Below, piece by piece: positions 37,109 through 45,418 of a DNA stretch of 64,000 nucleotides; position 1 is the stretch's first letter, and every line of letters starts with the position of its first letter. Both the position numbers and the translations under genes were made by a program. This DNA comes from Clostridiales bacterium Firm_08 (GTDB lineage Bacteria; Bacillota; Clostridia; Oscillospirales; QAKW01), in the NCBI GenBank assembly GCA_001604045.1, contig LVAN01000013.1:22179-86178 (forward strand), read 5' to 3'. The notes beneath the pieces were generated by a model. That model saw only the letters and a list, made by a program, of their open reading frames with translations, had not been told where the DNA came from and did not search any database.

Positions 37109-38875
37109 TCAGTTCCAAAAATTGCCGCTGATCGTCTCGTCCAGCACGAACGCCGTGTCGGACGACCAGGCCTGCAGCAGCGAGCCGTCGTCGCAGTAAG
37201 GCGAAAAATACTCGATGGGCGTGTAGTTCCCCTTTTTCAAATTATAGTCAAACCAGCCGGTCAGCAGATATTTGTATTCCATGCCGAATTTGCGCTTGGC
37301 GTAGGCGTACATCGCCGTGAGATAGGGCCAGTTCGCGCCGTTGTGGTAGTTGTAGGGCTGGCTGGATCTGTGGGACGCGCCGTCGGGATTTGAGTAGAAC
37401 GGATAGACCGACATACAGCCGAACGGTTCGGGGGTGCCGTTGTTTTGCGTTTCGAGAAGCCGTTCCATCGCGGCGAGCATCCGCCGGGCGCGGCCGTCGT
37501 CGGCGATGCCGAATATCGCCGCGAACACCGTGTCGACGGACAGATTGGTCTCGGTGTAGTCCTCGTTTTTGAAGTTTACATAATATCCGAGATCATCGTC
37601 CCACAGGATATCGTTGATCGCCTTTTTGACTTTCTTGAAACGGCGATCATACTCTTTGTAACGGCCGTCGCCTTTCAGGCGGCAGACGCCCGCGGCGGAG
37701 TACAGCGCCCGCGCGTACAGCAGTTCATCATAGGTGACGTAGCCGTAGCGGTTGACTTCATCCGCCCAGTCGCGTTTGTTATATCTGCCGTCTTTATAGA
37801 TGAGACCGGTTTTGTCCGCGTGTGTCGCCAGCGCTTCCAGCGCCATGACCGCTTTTTCGAAAACGGTGGCGTCGCCGAGGGAGACGTCTGTTACGGAAAG
37901 ATCGCCGGTAAAGTTTACATAATCATACAGCATCATCGCGAGGAAAGACGGGCTGTCATAGTGGTCCCCCCAAAACGCCGATCCGTCAAATTTGATCGCC
38001 GACGGGCAGGTGCCGTCCTCTCTGATCCCGCTTGCCAGCGTCAGGATCTGCGCGCGCACTTTGTCGGTGTGACCGGCGTACATCGCCAGCACCGTGAAAT
38101 AGGCATCACGATAATAGGTGCGGACCGGCGAGAGATAATCGCACCCCGCCATAAAGCCTTTGAAGCCGTCAAGTTCTTTGTAGTTTTCCAGCGCGCAGTA
38201 GCAAGAGGAGTAAAACAGCGCCTTTTCCCGCTCATCAAGCCCCGCCGGCAGACGGATGGCGGCAAACTCGTCGCCGAGTTCCCTCGCGTAAGCGTCAAAG
38301 TTATCGACGCATTGCTCCGCCGGAACGGTCTCTTTACCGTAGATCAGCACTGTGTTCCGGCAGGGATCGGCCGCCGTCAGCGTAAAGGCGACCGTCGCGT
38401 TTTCGTCGATATAATCGAACGGTTTGTCGGCGGCGAAAGCCTTTTTGCCGTCCCGCAGCGCTCCGCCTTCCGGCAAGCGGCCTTTGAAGTGATAACCGAC
38501 AAGCCGCATTTCAAGCGCGTCAGCCGCGTGTCCCGTGATGAGACGATAGGAGGCAAAGATCCCGTTTACGTCTTTCGCGAGAAAAAGGGAGATCTCTAAA
38601 AAAGCCCCCTCAAGGTCGATTTTTACCGTCTGTTTTCTGCCGAGCATGGTGACCGACTTTTCGGTCAGAACGTCCATCGTCTTGCCGTTATAGGAATAGT
38701 TGATAAACTTTTTGCGGGCAAAATCCGGGCACGGCTCATTGGCCGGCAGGTAGCGCGAAAATGTCCCGCACCCGTTGAACGTGGCGCCGAACACTGTATT
38801 GGAGACGTCGTAGGCCGCTTTCTCAAAAAGCTTGCCGGCCGCCACGATGGCGCCGTTTTCAAACCCGTACCGCAT
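37109..38875 (-). CDS. Six-hairpin (alpha/alpha barrel) glycosidase-like protein
   Basis: A 588-aa cytoplasmic protein starting at ATG 38873-38875 (SD GGGAGGGG); a longer frame to 39049 crosses a terminator hairpin and is rejected. The N-terminal third is beta-rich. The C-terminal two thirds resemble the (alpha/alpha)6 fold of amylo-1,6-glucosidase, trehalase and GH63-type enzymes: TYYRDAYFTVLAMY, KRDWADEVNRYG, WDDDLGYYVNF, NYHNGANWPYLTAMYAY. No signal peptide, so it may act on imported oligosaccharide. Exact family and substrate are not settled. Confidence 0.7.
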   Translation of the reverse strand: MRYGFENGAIVAAGKLFEKAAYDVSNTVFGATFNGCGTFSRYLPANEPCPDFARKKFINYSYNGKTMDVLTEKSVTMLGRKQTVKIDLEGAFLEISLFLAKDVNGIFASYRLITGHAADALEMRLVGYHFKGRLPEGGALRDGKKAFAADKPFDYIDENATVAFTLTAADPCRNTVLIYGKETVPAEQCVDNFDAYARELGDEFAAIRLPAGLDEREKALFYSSCYCALENYKELDGFKGFMAGCDYLSPVRTYYRDAYFTVLAMYAGHTDKVRAQILTLASGIREDGTCPSAIKFDGSAFWGDHYDSPSFLAMMLYDYVNFTGDLSVTDVSLGDATVFEKAVMALEALATHADKTGLIYKDGRYNKRDWADEVNRYGYVTYDELLYARALYSAAGVCRLKGDGRYKEYDRRFKKVKKAINDILWDDDLGYYVNFKNEDYTETNLSVDTVFAAIFGIADDGRARRMLAAMERLLETQNNGTPEPFGCMSVYPFYSNPDGASHRSSQPYNYHNGANWPYLTAMYAYAKRKFGMEYKYLLTGWFDYNLKKGNYTPIEYFSPYCDDGSLLQAWSSDTAFVLDETISGNFWN

Positions 38876-38955
38876 AACAGCCCCTCCCTTTTTTGATGGA
38901 GATTTACAAGCAAAGTGTATCACGTTCTCCCGAAAAGTCAAGCGCCCGGAATAAG

Positions 38956-38980
38956 AAAAACCACCGGCACAGCCGGTGGT
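38956..38980 (-). terminator. Orphan terminator-like hairpin
   Basis: On the minus strand the arms ACCACCGGC and complement are followed by TTTTTC. No intact minus-strand gene ends here. Upstream (38985-39060) the sequence AATTCGCCGCCACTCATCGC resembles insertion-sequence end DNA. The rest of 38981-39214 has no gene. Confidence 0.55.
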
Positions 38981-39214
38981 ATCCAAAAGCCTTAGCGATG
39001 AGTGGCGGCGAATTCCTAAAACTCCATATGGCACCTTCGCTTTTATCAAAGTGAAGTCTCGGAAATTCGACTTGATTTGGATTTAAAAATGAAAACCGGT
39101 GTTGTGCAATGCGTATTGTATAGACTGAAATTGTAAAATTGGTACTATCAATTCTTCAAAAACTATGCTACAATTAAACAGTAATTACAAAAAACAGTCG
39201 GAGGAAAAAACCGT

Positions 39215-39781
39215 ATGCTTACGATCGAAAGAGCGAAAGAACTGAACGATTCACAAGTGACCGAACACCATCTGATCCTGCACGCGAAAAACGTGATGTA
39301 CGCGATGGGCGCGATGGCGGATCACTTCGGAGAGGATCGGGAACACTGGATGGCGGTCGCCTATTTACACGACTACGACTATGAAAAGTATCCCGACGAG
39401 CACCTGCGACATACTGAAAAAGAACTGCTCGCGGAGGGCGTCGATCCCGCCGACGTGCGCGCGATCCTCAGCCACGGCTACGGCATTTGTACCGACGTCG
39501 CGCCCGAAACAAACCTGGAAAAGAGTCTGTTCACCGTGGATGAACTGACCGGCATCATCCAGGCGTGCGCCCGTATGCGACCGCTGGGGATCACCGATCT
39601 GGAAGTCAAAAGTTTTATGAAAAAGTTCAAGGATAAAAAGTTCGCCGCCAAATGTGACCGGGAACTGATCCGGCGCGGCTGCGAGATGCTCGGTATGGAT
39701 GTCGCCGCCGTCGCGGCGATCTGCATTGAAGGTATGAAACCATACGCCGAAGACATAGAACTGCTCGGCACTCAGGCATAA
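39215..39781 (+). CDS. HD-domain hydrolase
   Basis: A 188-aa protein with HD-superfamily metal motifs: H in HLILHAKNV and the HD doublet in VAYLHDYDYEKYP, followed by a helical region with LSHGYGI. These proteins hydrolyse phosphomonoesters or nucleotides. SD GGAGGAAA precedes the ATG, and a TACAAT -10 lies about 45 nt upstream (39169-39174). Substrate unknown; it is monocistronic. Confidence 0.8.
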   Translation: MLTIERAKELNDSQVTEHHLILHAKNVMYAMGAMADHFGEDREHWMAVAYLHDYDYEKYPDEHLRHTEKELLAEGVDPADVRAILSHGYGICTDVAPETNLEKSLFTVDELTGIIQACARMRPLGITDLEVKSFMKKFKDKKFAAKCDRELIRRGCEMLGMDVAAVAAICIEGMKPYAEDIELLGTQA

Positions 39782-39843
39782 TTTGGCCATTCACAGTACC
39801 CGCAAAAGATCAGGGTTTTCTTTGAAAGGCGAGGGAAAAAGAT

Positions 39844-39978
39844 ATGAAACCATACAAAAAAGAGGCAAATGAGCGGTGGGGAAAAACCGAGGCATGGAGC
39901 GAATACGAGAAAAAGGCGTCCTCACACTCATCAGCAGAGCGGAAAACCGCAACGGACGGCCTGACGGCGATCTACTGA
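39844..39978 (+). pseudogene. Fragment of a TipAS-type MerR regulator
   Basis: A 44-codon frame with an SD-like GCGAGGGA. Residues 4-22 (YKKEANERWGKTEAWSEYE) match the TipAS drug-binding domain pattern (Y..EA..RWG.TEA). The frame loses similarity about 25 codons in and there is no HTH part, so this is probably a remnant. It lies at the left edge of acquired island 1. Confidence 0.55.
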
Positions 39979-40100
39979 TGAGAATGGGCGATAACATGGC
40001 GATGGATATGGATACCGGTGATATTCACATCATATCATCGTGGTCCAACGATGACGAAGTCGGCAAAAACATTGCCGCATCGTATGAAGACAAGAAATAA
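39978..40100 (+). other. Short open frame of unknown status
   Basis: 40 codons (MRMGDNMAMDMDTGDIHII...), starting at an ATG that overlaps the stop of the TipAS fragment. No recognised domain and no good SD. It may be a scrap of another gene. The interval 40101-40197 contains only a leader for the next gene (SD GCGAGGGAG). Confidence 0.25.
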
Positions 40101-40197
40101 TCGAATGGCAAGTAGTGCTGCGCACTCGCAGACTCGAAATTAGAATTAGACTGATACCCTGTGGGTTCGATTAAATAAAATAAGCGAGGGAGAAAAA

Positions 40198-42024
40198 ATG
40201 ATAAGAGCAGATATTATTTCTACAATTGGACGCGATTGCCTTACAAGCAATATAGAAAACGATGAATTCAGTTATCCGAAGGCATATTCTCAAGCGTCGC
40301 TTACATTTACGCCCATAAGGAATAGATCTGGACGCGCATTTGAAAAGCTTGACATCAGATTTGTTAATGATAATGTGACTGTTTTGGTTGAAACAAAACA
40401 AAACTTTCATACAGGGCTTGACGATGCGAAAGAACAACTGTCTGCCTATGTGGAATATGAAAAAGCGTTAACCGGCAATAGAATCATTGCCATTTTAGCC
40501 AACACGACTAACGACGATGTTATGGTGTGGCGCGGTGTCGTATCGGATGGGGATTTTATGCCCAAGGAAACCGCATTGAGAACTATAAATGAGTATGTGG
40601 ATTTCTACACTTCGAAAATCAACGATAAAGAAAAGGTGATGCAAAACACCTATAAGCTGAACGAGCTGCTTCATCGTCATAGTATTCCAGAAAAACTGCG
40701 CAGTCAATTTGTAGGTACTTGTCTTCTTGCACTCAAAAATGGTCTCGACTACTCTACACCTACACTTACTCCCGCACAGATCAGAACGAGAATTAAAGAA
40801 GTCCTTGAAAGTCTGCTCAATTCAGACATTAACAAAGCGGAAAAACTCGCATTGCTTAACAGAAACGTATTAGACGATCAATATGTGCGCCAGATGAATA
40901 TCGCCGCTTTTAGAGAAATTCTGACATTTATTGAGACAAACATACTCCCGTTTATCAACGATAAAAGCACGTCCGGTCAAGATTTACTGAACCTGTTCTT
41001 CGTTACATTCAACAAGTACGTTGGAAAGTCAGACAAAAACCAAGCGTTTACACCAGACCACATCACCGATTTTATGGCTAAGGTTGTAGGCGTTAATAAA
41101 CGATCGGTCGTCCTCGATCCATGTTGCGGCAGCGGTTCGTTCTTGGTGCGTGCAATGACGCAAGCTCTGGATGATTGTGCTACTGCCGCCGAGCAAGAAA
41201 AGGTGAAAAAGAAGCAAATATTCGGTATTGAATTTGATGAGAATATATACGGTCTTGCCACAACAAATATGCTGATCCATTCAGATGGTAATTCAAATAT
41301 TCGGCGCGGCAGTTGTTTTGCTCTTGCGGACTGGATAAAAGAGGCAAAGCCGAATGCTGTACTAATGAATCCGCCGTATAACGGGCAAAGAATTCACTTG
41401 CCTGAAAAGTATGTAAAAACTTGGCCAAAAGACAAAAAAGAAGATCCTTCTAAAGGTTTCTATTTTGTCAAATACATAGCAGAGCTTCTAAACTCCGAGA
41501 ACATTACAGCCACGCTTGCAGTTCTTCTTCCGGTAGCGTGTGCAATAGGGACAAGCGGAGAAATAGCCAGAATTAAGGAAGAAATTTTGAAAGAAAACAC
41601 TCTGAAGGCGGTGTTTACGCTACCGAATGAAATATTCTATCCCGGTGCAAGCGCATCTGCTTGTTGTATGGTGTTCGAAATAGGGAAAAAGCACGAAGAC
41701 AATCCGTTTACGTTCTTTGGATATTATAAAGATGACGGCTTCAAAAAGAAAAAGAATCTTGGCCGTGTGGAACAGATTGACATAGACACAGGCAAAAGCA
41801 GATGGATAGAAATTGAGCAAAAATGGTTAGATGCATACAAGCGGAACGAAGTGAATGATGGCTTTTCTGCTGTGCAAAAGGTTTCGGGAACTGACGAATG
41901 GCTTTGCGAAGCATATATGAAAACAGATTACAGCAAATTGACAGAACAAGACTTTCAAAATACAATCAATGAGTATCTTGCTTATCTTGTAAAGGAGGGC
42001 TTTGTTTATGAATCTAACGATTGA
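40198..42024 (+). CDS. BcgI-like restriction-modification subunit A (nuclease-methyltransferase fusion), island 1
   Basis: 608 aa. The N-terminal part has a PD-(D/E)xK-like site: D52 in KLDIRF and E65-T-K67 in VLVETKQ. A helical linker precedes the gamma-type N6-adenine methyltransferase with motif I DPCCGSGSFL (307-316) and motif IV NPPY (391-394). Size, domain order and the following S-like gene match BcgI-type (type IIB/IIG) A subunits, which cut on both sides of a bipartite site and methylate it. A type I HsdM is less likely because of the nuclease-like N-terminus and lack of hsdR. AT-rich codon use unlike the flanks. Confidence 0.78.
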   Translation: MIRADIISTIGRDCLTSNIENDEFSYPKAYSQASLTFTPIRNRSGRAFEKLDIRFVNDNVTVLVETKQNFHTGLDDAKEQLSAYVEYEKALTGNRIIAILANTTNDDVMVWRGVVSDGDFMPKETALRTINEYVDFYTSKINDKEKVMQNTYKLNELLHRHSIPEKLRSQFVGTCLLALKNGLDYSTPTLTPAQIRTRIKEVLESLLNSDINKAEKLALLNRNVLDDQYVRQMNIAAFREILTFIETNILPFINDKSTSGQDLLNLFFVTFNKYVGKSDKNQAFTPDHITDFMAKVVGVNKRSVVLDPCCGSGSFLVRAMTQALDDCATAAEQEKVKKKQIFGIEFDENIYGLATTNMLIHSDGNSNIRRGSCFALADWIKEAKPNAVLMNPPYNGQRIHLPEKYVKTWPKDKKEDPSKGFYFVKYIAELLNSENITATLAVLLPVACAIGTSGEIARIKEEILKENTLKAVFTLPNEIFYPGASASACCMVFEIGKKHEDNPFTFFGYYKDDGFKKKKNLGRVEQIDIDTGKSRWIEIEQKWLDAYKRNEVNDGFSAVQKVSGTDEWLCEAYMKTDYSKLTEQDFQNTINEYLAYLVKEGFVYESND

Positions 42025-43027
42025 TTCTTGGAAACCATTTTTGGTTTCTGACATTTTCGATATTTTCAACGGAAGTGGAATTACAAAAGAAGAGATAGAA
42101 TGCAATCCCGGCGATTTTTCTGCAATCCAAAGTGGAGAAGAAAACAACGGTTGTATCGGTAAAATTGATAAAAATTATTGTGTTTCTATGAATTATACTT
42201 ATACAGAAGAGCCTTGTTTGACAGTTGCACGAACTGGTTCCGCTGGATATGTAGCGTTTCAACCATTTGGATGCGTCGTTGGCGATTCCGCGAAAATACT
42301 CTTGTTGAAAAATAACGAAGCAAAAAGCACTTTGGTATATTTGTTTCTTAAGACCATTTTAATGGCAAACCAATACAAATACACTTATGGGCGAAAAGTT
42401 ACCGAGAGCAAATATATGGCAGAAATCATTATGCTTCCCTCAACACCAGATGGAAAGCCAGATTGGGACTATATGGAGTCATTTATAAAATCCTTAAATC
42501 ACAAGCCGTTAGCGACAGCTAACCAGGGGGGGCGCGCATCACCTACACTTGGTGTTGAATCGTGGCAAGAATTCGTAATTGGTGATTATTTTGAAGTTAA
42601 AAAGGGGAAACGGCTAACTTCGGAAGATCAAACGGAAGGTTCAACGTTATATATCGGTGCGATTGATTCCAATAACGGTGTCGCAAATAAAATCGGACAA
42701 GAACCTATTCACGATGGGAATACGATTTCGCTCAGTTACAACGGCTCAGTTGGAGAAGCGTTTTATCAGCCGGAACCCTTTTGGGCAACCGATGATGTGA
42801 ATGTCCTGTATTTCCGACCTGAAAACGGGATACAGTTTAACAAATATATAGCCCTGTTTGTGTGCGCCGTTCTTCGACAAGAAAAATATCGATATTCTTA
42901 TGGTCGTAAATGGATTTTAGATAATATGAAATCAACCGTCATTAAATTACCTTCAAAAGCAGAAAAACCCGACTGGCTTTTTATGGAAAGTTATATGAAA
43001 GCTCTACCCTATGGAGACAGAATATAA
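42008..43027 (+). CDS. Specificity (S/B) subunit, island 1
   Basis: About 339 aa from ATG 42008, which has the AAAGGAGGG SD at good distance; a TTG at 42002 is too close. The protein has two target-recognition halves, each ending in the same motif (YKYTYGRKV...IIMLP, and YRYSYGRKW...VIKLP). This twofold repeat is typical of S subunits that read a split recognition site. It overlaps the A-subunit gene, so stoichiometric expression is likely. Confidence 0.85.
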   Translation: MNLTIDSWKPFLVSDIFDIFNGSGITKEEIECNPGDFSAIQSGEENNGCIGKIDKNYCVSMNYTYTEEPCLTVARTGSAGYVAFQPFGCVVGDSAKILLLKNNEAKSTLVYLFLKTILMANQYKYTYGRKVTESKYMAEIIMLPSTPDGKPDWDYMESFIKSLNHKPLATANQGGRASPTLGVESWQEFVIGDYFEVKKGKRLTSEDQTEGSTLYIGAIDSNNGVANKIGQEPIHDGNTISLSYNGSVGEAFYQPEPFWATDDVNVLYFRPENGIQFNKYIALFVCAVLRQEKYRYSYGRKWILDNMKSTVIKLPSKAEKPDWLFMESYMKALPYGDRI

Positions 43028-43048
43028 AAATATAAAGGAGATAGAATT

Positions 43049-44209
43049 ATGGATAATACTGTTCAGAAAGATACCGCTTTACTTTCAGAAGAAGATCGCG
43101 AAGATGAAGTGTTGCAACTCGCAGAAAATGAGAATATTGAACAAGATCAAAAAGAAGCGGTAGATAATGAGTTTGCCAAAAAAAGAGCGTTGCTTCAAAA
43201 AACTAAAATTGTGCGACAAACCTGGTCTATTTCTGAAATCTATCAGAAAATAAAGGACAAAAAACTAATCCTTGACCCTGATTATCAAAGACGGGAAATA
43301 TGGAATAATGAGAAAAAAACTGCGTTTATTGAATCTCTCTATATGGAAATAATGATTCCGCCGATTTACGTTGTCGAGATACCGGGTGAAGACATTCTTG
43401 ACGAAACAAGATATGAAGTAGTTGACGGCAAACAACGTCTAACGGCAATTATGGATTTCATTAAAGGTTCGCTTAGACTCAATGAGAGAAATCTTGAATA
43501 CTATTCGGACATTTTTGGTGGAAAAACCTTTTCTGAAATACGTGAAATCGATTCTGAAAAGACATCTCAAATGCTTTCTTCAATACTTGATATATATGTT
43601 ATTACTGCAAATTCTCCGGAGTTTACAAAGTACGATATCTTTGCCCGTTTAAATCGTGGTGCCGAAAAACTCAAAGTAAACGAGATAAGAAGGGCAATTT
43701 ATAAGTCAAAGATACTAGGATGGATTACGGAATATGTTGATAACCAGCTAAAGAATCACAAAGAATCATATGCGTCTATTTTCTCTAAAAACGATATAAA
43801 GAGATATGAGGATTATGGACGTATGTATAGGTCTCTTGCTTTTTTCATACGCTCAAACGTTGAAGATGAAATAGTAGATGGATACAATTCAAGGCCTCGT
43901 GATATGATAAATACCGTTTTGCAAGAGATTCAACGTGGGAAAGTCACCATTGAAAAAGATAAGCTAATGCTTATTCTTGATAAAACTATACAGTTGATGA
44001 GAGCATTTGCGGGAGCACCAAACGGTGATTATGTAATTGATTCTATTATCCCATTTGTGAATCAATTTGACGGAGTATGCGACGAAAAAATTGCTAAGGA
44101 GATCTTCGAAAACGAGGAAATAAAGAAAACTCTTGAAAAATCACCAGCTACAACGAGCAATGTAAACAAACGGTTTGCTCTTGTCAAACAGCTCATAATG
44201 GAGAAATAA
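43049..44209 (+). CDS. DUF262 (GmrSD N-terminal type) protein
   Basis: A 386-aa protein with the ParB/sulfiredoxin-like DUF262 core: LILDPDYQRREIWN (74-87), IPPIYV and VVDGKQRLTAI (D126-G127-K128-Q129-R130), which is the nucleotide-binding signature of GmrSD and related defence proteins. An acidic N-terminal extension of about 50 aa precedes it. I see no C-terminal HNH/DUF1524 nuclease, so it may depend on a separate effector. The HEPN-like gene starts one base after its stop. Confidence 0.8.
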   Translation: MDNTVQKDTALLSEEDREDEVLQLAENENIEQDQKEAVDNEFAKKRALLQKTKIVRQTWSISEIYQKIKDKKLILDPDYQRREIWNNEKKTAFIESLYMEIMIPPIYVVEIPGEDILDETRYEVVDGKQRLTAIMDFIKGSLRLNERNLEYYSDIFGGKTFSEIREIDSEKTSQMLSSILDIYVITANSPEFTKYDIFARLNRGAEKLKVNEIRRAIYKSKILGWITEYVDNQLKNHKESYASIFSKNDIKRYEDYGRMYRSLAFFIRSNVEDEIVDGYNSRPRDMINTVLQEIQRGKVTIEKDKLMLILDKTIQLMRAFAGAPNGDYVIDSIIPFVNQFDGVCDEKIAKEIFENEEIKKTLEKSPATTSNVNKRFALVKQLIMEK

Positions 44210-44210
44210 A

Positions 44211-44810
44211 ATGGGAACAATTACGGGAATAGATCAGGAAACACTGTCTCTTCAAATCCGATCTCTTATGGTGTATGGCTTTCTTGACGAATACAACCGG
44301 CTCGAAAGAACGATACGAAACGTATTTGAAGATAGTATTGAAGTTTTGCCAGCAAATTTCAAGCAACAACTTTATTTTTATTACGGTGGAAAAATCGGAA
44401 CATATATTGAATATGAGTCTCAAAGTATAAAAATAAAGGAATTGAACTATACCGAGAAGGAGAATTTTAAGGATTTTTCAATAAATCAAATAATTAAGAT
44501 ATTCAAAAACAACAAGAGTTTGGAGCGTTTCAATTTTTCAATAGAATCGATCCAACGACCAACAATTATTTTTCCTTTTTATGATTGTATTATTCGATTA
44601 CTTAATATGCGAAACAAATTGGCACACGAAGTAGCCGAGTTGAATTTTAAGGATGGTGATCTCGTTGAACTTCTATCGCCTGAACAAATAGCTCAAGAAC
44701 CATTTGTTTTGCTTCAGAGTTATGATCTGCTAAAAATGGATGAGATGACACAGTATATAGCGAGTAATATAATATATATACGTAAAATCATTACAATGTT
44801 AGCAAATTGA
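44211..44810 (+). CDS. HEPN-like protein (candidate RNase partner)
   Basis: A 199-aa, mostly helical protein. Residues 134-139 are RNKLAH, matching the Rx4-6H active-site motif of HEPN ribonucleases with the polar residue after Arg. No other domain is recognised. It is separated from the DUF262 gene by one base, so the two are translationally coupled. HEPN proteins act as toxins or abortive-infection RNases in many defence systems; that role here is inference. Confidence 0.6.
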   Translation: MGTITGIDQETLSLQIRSLMVYGFLDEYNRLERTIRNVFEDSIEVLPANFKQQLYFYYGGKIGTYIEYESQSIKIKELNYTEKENFKDFSINQIIKIFKNNKSLERFNFSIESIQRPTIIFPFYDCIIRLLNMRNKLAHEVAELNFKDGDLVELLSPEQIAQEPFVLLQSYDLLKMDEMTQYIASNIIYIRKIITMLAN

Positions 44811-44855
44811 CAAGGTTAGAGCGGTAGCTGGTGTTTCCCAGCCGCCGCTCGTCTG

Positions 44856-45152
44856 TTATGCAAGGACGATCTCATTTAAAACGATCTCGTTGACCCGGTC
44901 GCGGATGGAGTTCATCGCGCCGACCCACGCCATCTGGTCGCGGCGTTTCAGTTCTTCGGTGACGCCTTCTTGTTTAGCAAGTTGCTTCACCAACTGAAAA
45001 CACATCTCATCCGCTTGCTCGTCTACACTTTGAAGATAGGGGATGAGATTCCCGTTCATCCGCATCACGCCGATTACGGATGGTTTGGTTGCTTTCAGGT
45101 GTTCATAGTGTCTTTGTCCCCAGATTCCTACGCCTTTTAAGTAGTCTTTCAT
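44856..45152 (-). CDS. tnpV: TnpV-type mobile-element protein
   Basis: 98 aa from the ATG before KDYLKGVG. The sequence YLKGVGIWGQRHYEHLK, the VDEQADEM block and a DQMAWVGAMN block are typical of TnpV proteins carried by clostridial mobile elements. It is convergent with the island 1 genes and marks the right edge of that block. Its molecular role is not known. Confidence 0.8.
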   Translation of the reverse strand: MKDYLKGVGIWGQRHYEHLKATKPSVIGVMRMNGNLIPYLQSVDEQADEMCFQLVKQLAKQEGVTEELKRRDQMAWVGAMNSIRDRVNEIVLNEIVLA

Positions 45153-45227
45153 AGTGCAATACCTCCTTTGCGATCTCATTGTATCGAAAAAGAAGCGAAA
45201 AGAAAAATGTGCGATTTTCTAAACGAC

Positions 45228-45270
45228 AAAAAGCCCGGCTCGATCGGATAACCGAAAGAGTCGGGCTTTA
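45228..45270 (-). terminator. Terminator beyond the 1770-aa gene
   Basis: Arms AAAGCCCGACTC and near-complement, with an inner TCGG/CCGA pairing, followed on the minus strand by TTTTTG. It lies just after the start-less tail at 45275-45418. Confidence 0.75.
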
Positions 45271-45274
45271 GTGC

Positions 45275-45418
45275 TTAGATCAAGATATCGATTCGGATAT
45301 CTTTCCACTGGCTGACTTTGAAGTGGTGGACGCTCGGTGCGGTTTTGATAAACTCGCGGGCGTACGCCTCATCAATGGTCAATTCAGCGATTTTTAAGGG
45401 CGTTTTGGTTTCGTTATT
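45275..45418 (-). pseudogene. Start-less ~47-codon tail module, copy 1
   Basis: Directly after (and overlapping) the stop codon of the 1770-aa gene, in the +1 frame, the minus strand encodes NNETKTPLKIAELTIDEAYA then ending SQWKDIRIDILI and a stop. No start codon or SD is visible. Related tails occur at 55333-55458 and 58907-59038. Family not recognised. Confidence 0.6.

Noticed and set aside
38876-39049. N-terminal extension of the glycosidase-like gene
   Set aside because: It would read through a terminator hairpin; the ATG at 38875 has a strong SD.
40198-43027. Type I restriction-modification (hsdM/hsdS) interpretation
   Set aside because: No hsdR is present and the methyltransferase has a nuclease-like N-terminus; BcgI-type organisation fits better. 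The same holds for island 2.
44856-45152. Complete transposon around TnpV
   Set aside because: No transposase, integrase or matching terminal repeats were found near it.
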